Notes under the pieces: generated by a model
Databases searched by the model: none
Told to the model about the DNA's origin: nothing
Seen by the model: only the letters and a program-made list of their open reading frames with translations
In this document: positions 18,378-26,877 of the stretch, one piece after another
Layout: every line of letters begins with the position of its first letter
Position numbering within the stretch: the stretch's first letter is position 1
Source of the DNA: CAZNPL01 sp964574815
Lineage (GTDB): Bacteria; Planctomycetota; Phycisphaerae; UBA1845
Length of the DNA stretch: 64,000 nucleotides
Direction: 5' to 3'
NCBI GenBank assembly: GCA_964574815.1
Contig: CAZNPL010000021.1
Location: forward strand, 1 to 64,000
Translations under genes and position numbers: made by a program

Positions 18378-19313
18378 TTATTGGCCGTCGAGCATTGACC
18401 GGGCCGTGTCCCAGGTGAGCCATTGCTCGAACCACCAGACGAGTTGACGCCAGTCGCCGTAACGCTCGTAGATCCGCTCGATCTGCCGCACAGTCGGTTT
18501 TCGGCCTTTCATATGATTCTCGGCGACGTAGGCGATGGTCCAACTGTCGACCGACATGCGGTCGAAGCGGCCCAGCAGGCTCAGCAGGAAGCCGGCGCTG
18601 GTAGGACCGATTCCTTTGATCGACACGAGCTTCCTGTACAGTTCGTCAGTCGAGGCTGTCTGAGCCAGGGTGTCGAGGGAGTCCGGGTCGAACGAGCCGT
18701 CGCAGGCGTTTCGGCATAATGTCAGGATGGCGTCGGTTCGGTAGCCGACCCGGGCGACGTTCAGCAGGTAGTCGCTGCCGGCCGCGAGGATCTCGGATGG
18801 CGTGGGCCAGGCGTTCTGGCTGCGGAAGTGGCGAGGGCAAGGGCCAAGCTGAGCGATGCGGTTGATCATCTTGACGGCCTGGGTCCAGTTGACGTTGGTG
18901 GCGCAGATGGTCTTGATGATGTTCTCGGTCATCGACGCGGAGCGCAGCAGACGGCCGGCGCCCACATCGATCACCGGCGCCAGCTTCGGATGCTCGGCCG
19001 CGAGCGCGTAGAACGCGCTGAGGTCGCGATCGAGACCGAGCATGACGGCGGCGCGCCGGCGCATGATCGCGCGGATGGATTTGTCGAGGGCTTCGGCCTC
19101 GACGGTGAGCGCCAACCGTACCGAGCGCCGGTTTCGTGACACTTCAGTAAAGGACAGACGTACGGGCATGTCGCCGCAGCGCTCGATCACCTGCAGGCAG
19201 CCTGCGGCCTCGCACCAGGAAAACGGGGCGCACTCATGCCACCCGTGGCCCAGGGCGGTGGCCTTGAGGCTGAACGGCTTTTCTATGGTAAACTGAATCC
19301 GCGATCGCTGCAT
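18378..19313 (-). CDS. HhH-GPD superfamily DNA glycosylase
   Basis: A 311-residue base-excision repair glycosylase of the AlkA/OGG type. The helix-hairpin-helix reads VSIKGIGPTSAGFLLS, followed ~13 residues later by the catalytic Asp in MSVDSW. The Lys that marks bifunctional OGG1 enzymes is not evident (the position reads Thr/Ser), so it is probably a monofunctional glycosylase removing alkylated or oxidised bases. The N-terminal ~100 residues form the AlkA/OGG beta domain. ATG 19313 is preferred over the ORF start at 19442: AGGA lies ~10 nt upstream and the extra 43 residues are Arg/Pro-rich and unlike the family. It converges with the IS. Confidence 0.85.
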   Translation of the reverse strand: MQRSRIQFTIEKPFSLKATALGHGWHECAPFSWCEAAGCLQVIERCGDMPVRLSFTEVSRNRRSVRLALTVEAEALDKSIRAIMRRRAAVMLGLDRDLSAFYALAAEHPKLAPVIDVGAGRLLRSASMTENIIKTICATNVNWTQAVKMINRIAQLGPCPRHFRSQNAWPTPSEILAAGSDYLLNVARVGYRTDAILTLCRNACDGSFDPDSLDTLAQTASTDELYRKLVSIKGIGPTSAGFLLSLLGRFDRMSVDSWTIAYVAENHMKGRKPTVRQIERIYERYGDWRQLVWWFEQWLTWDTARSMLDGQ

Positions 19314-19840
19314 GGTTGCTGTTTCCTGGGACACCGGGCGGATGGTGATGACGGCGGATCGTCCGGCCGGGTGCAGGTTGCTGGAGATTCGGCGATCCGA
19401 GGTGCGCCCGCAAGGCCGCAACAGGGCTGGGCGACGGGGCACTTATGGGGTGGGCACCTCAGCTCGTCGGCGGGTCTGGCGACCGCGGGGGGAGTTTGTT
19501 CACACCCAGCGTCGGAGCCTAAAGTTTGGCCCGAAAAAAGCTTAGCCTCGCATGCCCGGCGATCGCATTCCATGCGTGACATTACAGCGAAAAAAATAAG
19601 GAATCCTTTGACGACGCCGACATCTTGGGGTAGATTTGCCCATTGGTCCCAGATATGGTGGCCTCCGACGTTGGAACCATTCGGTGGCGGGAAGCAGGGA
19701 CGGCACCCCTCACCTGACTTTTGAAAAATTCGTTTCTGTGTTTAAGGCCCGCGCCGGCGGAGTCGCCGGTTTGTGGGCGCGAGAGATGTGGAATGTGACC
19801 CTCGAGATCCGCTTGAAGGGAGAAAGGGCAGGCTTGGCCG
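19314..19840. other. 527-bp divergent region upstream of nrdJ
   Basis: It separates the glycosylase and nrdJ starts and contains the nrdJ promoter at 19608-19636. Because nrdJ needs adenosylcobalamin I looked for a cobalamin riboswitch and found no B12-box-like core. No gene is supported. Confidence 0.5.
19608..19636 (+). promoter_or_regulatory. Predicted sigma70-type promoter of nrdJ
   Basis: TTGACG, 17 nt, TAGATT. It would leave a 5' leader of about 195 nt before nrdJ. Confidence 0.5.
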
Positions 19841-22459
19841 ATGCGGAACGCGATGGAGCGACAGAGCAAACCAGTCATGGATGACGTTCTCGGTGCGCAG
19901 TTTTCCGAGAATGCTCTTCGGGTCCTGGAGGCCCGCTACCTGATTAAGGACGAGTCAGGGTCCTGCACGGAACGCCCCGAAGATCTGTTTCGCCGCGTGG
20001 CGCGGGCGATCGCAGACGCGGAGCTTGGTTACGATTCAAGCGCAGAGCGCCGTGGCGAGTGGGAGAATCGGTTCTACGAACTGATGGTGTCACAGCGTTT
20101 CATGCCCAACAGCCCGACGTTGATGAACGCCGGTCGCGAGATGGGCATGCTCAGCGCGTGCTTCGTCCTCCCGGTCCCGGACAGCATTGACGGGATTTTC
20201 GATTCGGTGAAGTACACGGCCTTGATCCAGAAGGCCGGCGGCGGCACGGGCTTCGCGTTCGACGAGCTCCGGCCGACCGGTGACTACATCCGAAGTTCCG
20301 GGGGGACGACCAGCGGCCCGATCAGCTTCTGGCGGGCCTTCAGCGAAGCAACCAACGCGATTCAACAAGGGGCGTTCCGTCGCGGGGCCAACATGGGGAT
20401 GATGTACATCGATCACCCCGACATCCTGAAGTTCCTGCACGCCAAGGAGGATCTGTCACAGTTCACCAACTACAACATCTCGGTGAAGGTGCCCGACGCG
20501 TGGATGGAGTCGTTCTCTACGGACCCGGACGCTCCGCATGTCGTTCGGAACCCGCGTACCGGAAACTGTTACCACCTGCCGAAATCTCTGGCGATCTGGG
20601 AGTATGACATTCGGTCGCTCCCGGCCGCGCGCGATGTCCACCACGCCGGCGAGGAGTTCTACACCAAGCGGGACATCTGGAACATCATCGTGAAGAACGC
20701 CTGGCGGACCGGTGAGCCGGGGGTGGTGTTCATCGACCGGATCAACGATGCGAACCCCACGCCGCACGTCGGGCGCATCGAGGCCACCAACCCGTGCGGC
20801 GAGCAGCCGTTGCTTCCGTTTGAGGCGTGCAACCTGGGCAGCGTCAACCTGGCCAGGTTCGTGACGGACCCCTGCACGCCGAACGCGGACATCGACTGGG
20901 ACGGTCTTCGTCGCACGGTGCATGAGGCCACGCGCTTCCTCGACAACGTGATCGACGTGAATCAGTATCCCCTGCCTCAGATTGACGAGATCTGCAAGGG
21001 GAACCGCAAGATCGGGCTGGGCATCATGGGGTTCGCCGACGCCCTGTTTATGCTGGGCGTGGGGTACAACACGGCGGAGGGCGTCGAGTGGGGCGAGCGG
21101 TTCATGCGCTTCGTCAACGACGAGTCGCACCGCTACAGCGAGCGGCTGGCCGGCGATCGGGGCTCGTTCCCGAACTGGTCCGGCAGCCTCTGGGATACCG
21201 TTCATCATCGCCCCATGCGTAACGCAACGTGCACGACGGTCGCTCCGACCGGAACGATCAGCATCATCGCCGGGTGTTCGTGCGGCATCGAGCCGCTGTA
21301 CAGCCTGGCGTTTTATCGCAATGTGCTGCGCGGCCAGGATCAGGGCAAAAAGCCCATGATCGAGGTGAACTCGATTTTCGAGCGGGCGGCCCGCGAAAGG
21401 AAACTGTTCAGCGAGGAGTTGATGGATCGACTAGCCAGGGAGGGCACCCTCGCTGGCATCGACGGGATCCCGGATGATCTGCGCGATGTCTTTGTGTGTG
21501 CCCATGACGTATCGCCTGAGTGGCACGTGGCCATGCAAGCCGCGTTTCAGGCGCATTGTGACGCCTCCATTTCCAAGACCATCAACTTCCCGGAGGCCGC
21601 CACGGTTCAGGATGTGGAGCGCATCTATCTCGATTCCTACAAGCTTCGATGCAAAGGAGTGACCGTCTATCGCAACAACTGCCGGGATCAGCAGCCGATG
21701 GCCCTGCGTGACAGGAAGAAAGAGAAGCGAGACGAACCGGTTGCTTCGGATGAAGCGCCGGCGAAGTCCAAAGCGTGCGTTCCCGAGCCGCGCGATCTGA
21801 AGGACATCACGGGCGCGGTGCGGATCCGGCAGATCACGCCCTTCGGCAACATGCACGTCCAGATCACCGTCGATGTCCCCAACGACCAGGAGCTCGAGGT
21901 GTTCGCGCAGCTTGGCAAAGGGGGAGATCTGGCCAACAGCGACCTGGAGGCCATTTGTCGTCTGACCAGCCTGTGGCTGCGGTCGGGCGGGAAGCTGCAC
22001 CACGTGATCGGTCAGCTCAAGGGGATCGGCTCCAGCCTGCAGGTGGCCACCAAAGAGGGCAAGGTCCGCAGCCTCGGGGACGGGCTGAGCCGCGCGTTGG
22101 ACAAGTACGCCCGCGCAAAGGCGAAGTTCGGATTGACCAACCTGATCATCGGCGCCTTCGACCCGGCCGAGCTGGGCAACGACTGGGCCGACATGATGCG
22201 ACATGAGACCCGGCCCGCGGGAGGTAAGTCCGGAAACGGGCGCAGCAACGGGGGCAATGGAAACGGCCATAAGCACGCGGATGGCAATGGCCGGCGGATT
22301 CCTGCGGTAGCAGCCGAAAGTGGCGTCGGCGGGGACCGGGTTCCCGGACCGCCCGCCCGCGAGGAGCTCTTCAAAGTAATTTGCCCAGAATGCCGGAATC
22401 CCCTGCGCTTCGCCGAAGGTTGTGTAAAGTGTGAATTTTGCGGATTTTCGCAGTGCTGA
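19841..22459 (+). CDS. nrdJ: Adenosylcobalamin-dependent (class II) ribonucleoside-diphosphate reductase
   Basis: An 872-residue class II ribonucleotide reductase, which makes deoxyribonucleotides with a B12-generated radical and so works with or without oxygen. The fold residues are visible: the first redox Cys in LSACFVLPV, the radical Cys with its partners in NPCGEQPLLPFEACNLGSVN, and the second redox Cys in ATCTTVAPTGTISI. A Gly/Asn-rich linker (~790-820) leads to a C-terminal Cys tail (ICPECRN, CVKCEFCGFSQC) that re-reduces the active site or binds zinc. ATG 19841 has GGGCAGG ~8 nt upstream; ATG 19853 and 19877 are alternatives. No class I reductase genes are in the window. Confidence 0.96.
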   Translation: MRNAMERQSKPVMDDVLGAQFSENALRVLEARYLIKDESGSCTERPEDLFRRVARAIADAELGYDSSAERRGEWENRFYELMVSQRFMPNSPTLMNAGREMGMLSACFVLPVPDSIDGIFDSVKYTALIQKAGGGTGFAFDELRPTGDYIRSSGGTTSGPISFWRAFSEATNAIQQGAFRRGANMGMMYIDHPDILKFLHAKEDLSQFTNYNISVKVPDAWMESFSTDPDAPHVVRNPRTGNCYHLPKSLAIWEYDIRSLPAARDVHHAGEEFYTKRDIWNIIVKNAWRTGEPGVVFIDRINDANPTPHVGRIEATNPCGEQPLLPFEACNLGSVNLARFVTDPCTPNADIDWDGLRRTVHEATRFLDNVIDVNQYPLPQIDEICKGNRKIGLGIMGFADALFMLGVGYNTAEGVEWGERFMRFVNDESHRYSERLAGDRGSFPNWSGSLWDTVHHRPMRNATCTTVAPTGTISIIAGCSCGIEPLYSLAFYRNVLRGQDQGKKPMIEVNSIFERAARERKLFSEELMDRLAREGTLAGIDGIPDDLRDVFVCAHDVSPEWHVAMQAAFQAHCDASISKTINFPEAATVQDVERIYLDSYKLRCKGVTVYRNNCRDQQPMALRDRKKEKRDEPVASDEAPAKSKACVPEPRDLKDITGAVRIRQITPFGNMHVQITVDVPNDQELEVFAQLGKGGDLANSDLEAICRLTSLWLRSGGKLHHVIGQLKGIGSSLQVATKEGKVRSLGDGLSRALDKYARAKAKFGLTNLIIGAFDPAELGNDWADMMRHETRPAGGKSGNGRSNGGNGNGHKHADGNGRRIPAVAAESGVGGDRVPGPPAREELFKVICPECRNPLRFAEGCVKCEFCGFSQC

Positions 22460-22466
22460 GGAGCAA

Positions 22467-22595
22467 ATGGCCGATAAAATCTGCGAGATTTTGCAGACTT
22501 TTCCGGAAGTGAGTGTAGAATCACTTGAGATTCTGCTAAGCGATTTCGGACGAATCGCCGATACTGTACGTCGAGGGAACGAGTACCAGCGTTGA
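22467..22595 (+). CDS. Predicted 42-residue protein downstream of nrdJ
   Basis: A 43-codon ORF begins 7 nt after the nrdJ stop, with GAGGAG 3-4 nt before its ATG. It encodes MADKICEILQTFPEV, VESLEILLSDFGRIA and a basic tail VRRGNEYQR, suggesting two short amphipathic helices and no membrane segment. It lies before the nrdJ terminator and would be co-transcribed. I do not recognise the family. The tight spacing and ribosome site support translation; the small size means chance cannot be excluded. Confidence 0.5.
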   Translation: MADKICEILQTFPEVSVESLEILLSDFGRIADTVRRGNEYQR

Positions 22596-22719
22596 GAGGG
22601 CTGGTCCGCGGTTGTTTCTCACTGGGTCTCGTTGCCCGAATTGATGACGGATTCATTGGAGGGAAGGTCGGCCTCGAAGCGGGTCGGCGCATATAACGAT
22701 TTGGCTTCTTTCCCCTCCG

Positions 22720-22763
22720 GAAAGCACCGTCGCTGTCCTTAGGACGCGCGGTGCTTTCTTTTT
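22720..22763 (+). terminator. Rho-independent terminator of the nrdJ unit
   Basis: GAAAGCACCG (22720-22729) pairs with CGGTGCTTTC (22749-22758), an extended 10-bp stem, followed directly by TTTTT. The loop itself contains GTCCTTAGGAC. This is the clearest intrinsic terminator in the window. Confidence 0.88.
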
Positions 22764-22812
22764 ACACAGGCTGCAACGACCCCTGCCCTGCGAGTTGATA
22801 CGTTCCTTAAAC

Positions 22813-23718
22813 ATGCCTGCGAACGCCCCCCTTCATCGCCATGGCGCCACGGCCCGCCAACGGCAGCGGTTCGGGGCGCACATGTCCATCGCAGGAGGTC
22901 TGGAGAATGCGTTCGCCGCCGGGATGGCCGCCGGGTGCGATTGCCTGCAGATCTTCGTAAAGAACCAGCGGCAATGGTCGGCTCCTCCGCTGGGTGATGA
23001 AGCAATTGAGCGTTACAAGTCCGCGGAGCGCGAGAGCGGGCTTCGACCTGTGGTGGCGCACGCAACCTATCTGATCAACCCGGCATCGCCTGATACAGAC
23101 AACCGCCGCCGGAGCCTCGCCGCGTTGATCGACGAAACGAATCGCTGCGGCCGCCTGGGTGTTCCTTATCTGGTGTTGCACCCCGGCGCGCACATGGGCG
23201 AGGGTGTGGACGCGGGCATCCGGCGAATCGTTCGGACCCTGAACGAGCTGCATCGGCGAACGGCGGCCGACTCGGTGCGCGTGCTGCTCGAGACGACCGC
23301 GGGCCAGGGCAGCTCCATCGGTCATGAAGTCGAACATCTGGGCCGTATTATCGAAGCGGTGCGCGAACCCGACCGGCTCGGGGTGTGCGTTGACACATGC
23401 CACGTGTTTGCGGCCGGTTATGATATTCGCAAAGAGGCGGGCTACGAGAAGCTGGTCGGCGAGTTGCGCGACCATGTCGGGCTCGAGCGCGTGTGCTGCA
23501 TCCACGTCAATGACTCGAAGGGCGCCTGCGGCGGGCGGCTCGACCGGCACGAGCACATCGGCAAGGGGAAGATCGGTAAAGCGGGGTTTCGCAATCTGCT
23601 GTCCGATCCGCGATTCGCGGATGTCCCGAAGATCCTCGAAACGCCGAAGGGCAAGGACGGCCGCGGCACCGATCTGGACCGCGTCAACCTGAAGCGTCTG
23701 CGAGGGCTGCTTGCCTAA
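22813..23718 (+). CDS. nfo: Endonuclease IV (deoxyribonuclease IV)
   Basis: A 301-residue AP endonuclease that cleaves DNA 5' to abasic sites in base-excision repair. After a basic 20-residue extension it starts RFGAHMSIAGG, the normal family N-terminus. The trinuclear zinc ligands are in place: LHPGAH, LLETTAGQG, VDTCHVFAAGYD, IHVNDSK, DRHEHIGKG and ILETPKG. ATG 22813 is preferred to the in-frame TTG at 22795; no strong ribosome site is visible. It follows the nrdJ terminator, so it should have its own promoter. Its 3' end overlaps the next small ORF by 8 bp. Confidence 0.95.
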   Translation: MPANAPLHRHGATARQRQRFGAHMSIAGGLENAFAAGMAAGCDCLQIFVKNQRQWSAPPLGDEAIERYKSAERESGLRPVVAHATYLINPASPDTDNRRRSLAALIDETNRCGRLGVPYLVLHPGAHMGEGVDAGIRRIVRTLNELHRRTAADSVRVLLETTAGQGSSIGHEVEHLGRIIEAVREPDRLGVCVDTCHVFAAGYDIRKEAGYEKLVGELRDHVGLERVCCIHVNDSKGACGGRLDRHEHIGKGKIGKAGFRNLLSDPRFADVPKILETPKGKDGRGTDLDRVNLKRLRGLLA

Positions 23719-23983
23719 TCCCGGCCGTCCGTTGCCGATTTCGCTGGCGTTCGATGTGTACATCATCCTGGAGGATGAAGAGCTCGAAGTTGGAGGCCTC
23801 ACATGCGCCGCCGGATCGACCAAGCCCGAGTTCGATCAGGACGTGCATTTCGATGATCTGGAGTATCAGGAGGTGTTCGTGGTGCTGAAGTCGAATCCCG
23901 CGATGGCGGAGACGACTTTGGAGATCGACGAGATATGGGAGGGCGAATTGACCCTGGGGCCCGTGATGATCGGACCGGAATAA
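23711..23983 (+). CDS. Small acidic hypothetical protein
   Basis: A 90-residue acidic protein with phrases such as FDVYIILEDEELEVGG and FDDLEYQEVFVVLKSN and no Cys pair, membrane segment or signal. There is no ATG; TTG 23711 overlaps the end of nfo and TTG 23732 is an alternative, so it may be translationally coupled to nfo. The ordinary amino-acid mix (not Arg/Pro noise) supports a real gene. I do not recognise the family. Confidence 0.5.
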   Translation: MPNPGRPLPISLAFDVYIILEDEELEVGGLTCAAGSTKPEFDQDVHFDDLEYQEVFVVLKSNPAMAETTLEIDEIWEGELTLGPVMIGPE

Positions 23984-24283
23984 CGACCGTTTCCTCCCGC
24001 CGCTGCAGGCGCCACGACGCAAAGGTGTGGTGAGTTCGAAAGGGACGTCGGGGGTCGGAGTCGTCGCTCGGACACGCGAACCGCAGATTTCTCAGACGTG
24101 CCGCCGCGTCTGCTTCATCGCATAACGCCGCTAGCAGATGTTTTTTGGCGCACCGTACGCACAGGCGTGATCCGCCTCCTGTGATATCTGATAGTTGATG
24201 ACGACGGGCAGCCTGTACCGCCGGGATGCCCGTTCGGACCAAGCATGCGCGAGGAGGGGTGTCCGACTCAAAGGAGCGGGGCT

Positions 24284-24478
24284 ATGAAGCAGACGCGGGC
24301 CTACATATCCAGATTCCTGAGGGACGAAGACGGGCCGACCGCGGTCGAATACTCGGTGATGCTCGCTTTGATCATCGTGGCCGCCATCGGGGCCATTCAA
24401 CTCATCGGCACCAAGGTAAGGGCCATGTACGAGGGCGTTGAAGCGGGTCTGCCGAGTGTAGGCGGCACGGGCTCGTAA
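24284..24478 (+). CDS. Flp/Fap-type prepilin
   Basis: A 64-residue type IVb pilin of the Flp family. The prepilin site is DEDG followed by PTAVEY, fitting the G/xxxxEY cleavage rule, then a ~22-residue hydrophobic stretch VMLALIIVAAIGAIQLIG that forms pilus core and membrane anchor. ATG 24284 is chosen because AAGGAG lies 8 nt upstream and it gives the normal short leader. In Tad systems this subunit is processed by a prepilin peptidase and assembled by the CpaF/TadBC machine. None of those genes is nearby, so it is a stand-alone pilin gene served from elsewhere. Confidence 0.9.
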   Translation: MKQTRAYISRFLRDEDGPTAVEYSVMLALIIVAAIGAIQLIGTKVRAMYEGVEAGLPSVGGTGS

Positions 24479-24595
24479 CGGCCGAAGGTGGCGGAACAGG
24501 AGGCTTGTCAGGCTGGGCCGCTCACTGTGCGCGGATCCCGCGTGCCGTCTCCCCGAACGTGAGCGGCGTGATTACGCCGTTTGTGGACGTGCAGC

Positions 24596-26644
24596 CTACG
24601 CTCCGCAACAGGGGTCGTCACCTGCGATGGCACCCAGAACGGCAAGCACGTCGAGCAGGTTGAGTACTCCGTTGCCGGCGCACGGTTCGATATCGTCGTC
24701 CTGAAACGAGCAGACTGAGAAGTCACCGCCGATGCCGTCCAGGATGCAGAAGACGTCGAAGAGGTTGATCGCACCGTTGTGGTCCACGTCACCGTAGTCG
24801 GCCGGGGCAAACTCGCAGACGCCGTCAACGCATCGGTCCCACGTGCAGACGTCATCATCGTCGCAGTCCGCGGCGTCTATACACTCGACACATACATCGC
24901 CGGCTTCATCGCAGGGGCTTCCGTCACATGGGGCGGCGCCGCTCCGGCATCCAAGCGTTGCGTGACAGGTCTCCACTCCGTCGCAGAACAGGCCGTTGTC
25001 GCAGGCCCCGTCATCGGGCGTGTGGTCGCACGTGTCGGTCGAATCGTTGCAGGCATCAACCGTGCACGCCACGCCATCGTCGCAGATTACTGGAGTCCCT
25101 GGGCGACAGCCGAGGAGCGGATCGCACGATTCGGCGCCATCGCAGAACAGGCCGTTGTCGCACACCCCATCGTCCGGGAGGTTGTCGCACGCATCGGTCG
25201 ACTCGTTACACGCGTCGGTCGTGCAGCCGACCTCGTCAGCGCAGTCGACGGGCACGCCGGCCTGGCACGTTCCCGATACGCAGGTTTCCGCGCCGTTGCA
25301 GTACGCTCCGTCGTCGCAGTCGTCATCGTCCAGGCAATCGACGCACGCATCGGCCGCTTCGTCGCAGAACTGGCCGGGGCACGGATCGTCGCCGGGCAGG
25401 CAGGCGAATTGAACGTCGCACGTCTCGGCACCGTTGCAGAACAGACCGTCATCACAGGCCGCATCGTTCGGGACGTTGTCGCACCTGTCGGTGGACTCGT
25501 TACAGTTATCGACAGTGCACGCGATGGCGTCGTTGCAATCGACGGCCGATCCCGTTTGACAAACCCCCGAAACGCAGGTCTCTGAGCCATTGCAGTACGC
25601 TCCGTCGTCGCAGTCGCCGTCCCCGAGACATTCGTCGCCGGTCAGCCGCAGATCCATGGCGATCGGCAGATGGTCCGACGTGTTTTGCGGAAGCGTGTCG
25701 CCGGCCTGAAGCCCGGCGGCCGCCAGCGCCTGCGGCGTCATCGTATCGGTGTTGAGCACGAAGCTGTTGGCCACCGTGATGGCGGCGTCGGTGTAGAACA
25801 TGCGATCCAGGGCGGAGGGGGGGAAACTCGAGCTGCCCTGCCAGGTAAACGTATCGCCGGTGAACGGGTCGGCCGGCATGAGATTGGTCAGATCGGAAAC
25901 GTCCCAGTCGCCCTTTACGTCAGGGCCATACGTCCCCTCGTCCTGGATGTCGCCGGACACAATGGTGTCCTCGGGCTGCGGGCCCCCGACCAGGTTGAAG
26001 TCACCCAGGGCAATCATCGGCGTATCGACCGGCAGAACGATGTGGTTCCCCGACGGCCGCGAGACTCCGCGGGCGTCGCCGAGCCAGTTGGCGATGGCGT
26101 CGGCGCTGCCCTGGCGTTTTTCGTCCTCCGATCCGCCGGGATCGCCGCAGCATTTCAGATGTACACCCAGGAGGTACACGTCAACGGCGTAGACGGCGTC
26201 CGGCAGATCGGCCAGCGCGATCGTGACGCCGCGCGTGGACGACGCGGGGATGGTATCGACGCGCGTAAGCGAAAGTGGGTATCGCGACGCGAGCACGGTT
26301 CGGATGCCGCCCAGCAGGCCGAAATGAATTTGCCAGCTACCTCCGCCATCTATCGGCAGAATACTGTTCAGCCGGTTGGCCACATCGCCTTGAGAGACCG
26401 CGCTGCTGAACTCCTGAAAGCAGATGACGTCGGGATCGAGCGCCGTGAGGATTCGATCAAACGCCGCGTCGGTGCCAGGGTCCTCGATGAAATTGCCGGC
26501 GTGGTTGTAGCTGACGATGCGGACGTCTTCGGCGTTGTCGCGGGAGTAGTCCCCATTGAGCGGATCGAAAGCAAATGCGACCGATGCGAACCCGCTCAGC
26601 ATGGCCAGCGACGTCTCAATGACTGCACGGCGTCGTGGTATCAC
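24596..26644 (-). CDS. Secreted EEP-fold nuclease/phosphatase with Cys-rich repeats and dockerin-like tail
   Basis: A 682-residue exported protein in three parts. Residues 1-26 are a signal peptide ending near AFA. Residues ~38-345 form an endonuclease/exonuclease/phosphatase domain with CFQEF (metal Glu), ALGDFN and the terminal SDHLP, so it should be active on DNA or a phosphoester. Residues ~345-610 are tandem Cys-rich units of the type CDDGAYCNGSETC and CNESTDRCDN. The last ~65 residues carry two Ca-loop-like repeats, GDVDHNGAINLFDVFC and GNGVLNLLDVLAVLG, as in dockerin-bearing planctomycete proteins. Probably exported for nutrient scavenging or biofilm work; the substrate is unknown. Confidence 0.87.
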   Translation of the reverse strand: MIPRRRAVIETSLAMLSGFASVAFAFDPLNGDYSRDNAEDVRIVSYNHAGNFIEDPGTDAAFDRILTALDPDVICFQEFSSAVSQGDVANRLNSILPIDGGGSWQIHFGLLGGIRTVLASRYPLSLTRVDTIPASSTRGVTIALADLPDAVYAVDVYLLGVHLKCCGDPGGSEDEKRQGSADAIANWLGDARGVSRPSGNHIVLPVDTPMIALGDFNLVGGPQPEDTIVSGDIQDEGTYGPDVKGDWDVSDLTNLMPADPFTGDTFTWQGSSSFPPSALDRMFYTDAAITVANSFVLNTDTMTPQALAAAGLQAGDTLPQNTSDHLPIAMDLRLTGDECLGDGDCDDGAYCNGSETCVSGVCQTGSAVDCNDAIACTVDNCNESTDRCDNVPNDAACDDGLFCNGAETCDVQFACLPGDDPCPGQFCDEAADACVDCLDDDDCDDGAYCNGAETCVSGTCQAGVPVDCADEVGCTTDACNESTDACDNLPDDGVCDNGLFCDGAESCDPLLGCRPGTPVICDDGVACTVDACNDSTDTCDHTPDDGACDNGLFCDGVETCHATLGCRSGAAPCDGSPCDEAGDVCVECIDAADCDDDDVCTWDRCVDGVCEFAPADYGDVDHNGAINLFDVFCILDGIGGDFSVCSFQDDDIEPCAGNGVLNLLDVLAVLGAIAGDDPCCGA

Positions 26645-26877
26645 CGCCTTCCTTCCCTCCTTCCGATCGTCGATTACGCCATCACCTGCTTCGCAAGCCC
26701 CGTTCCGCCTCCAAACCCACCATTTTCGCTGTTAGGCTCGTGCGGTGCCAGTCCTTCAGCATAGCTTGCGTAATTCAAGTCGTCGCGATGGCTCGCCGTC
26801 TACGCCTCTCCACGCCCGACACCGGCACGACGCGCCGGAGACATGCGTCTTTGCCGGTCGCGCCGAATCGGTTCGCT

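Noticed and set aside
19314..19840. Possible cobalamin riboswitch upstream of nrdJ.
   Set aside because: No recognisable B12 box or matching stems. A covariance-model search would be decisive.
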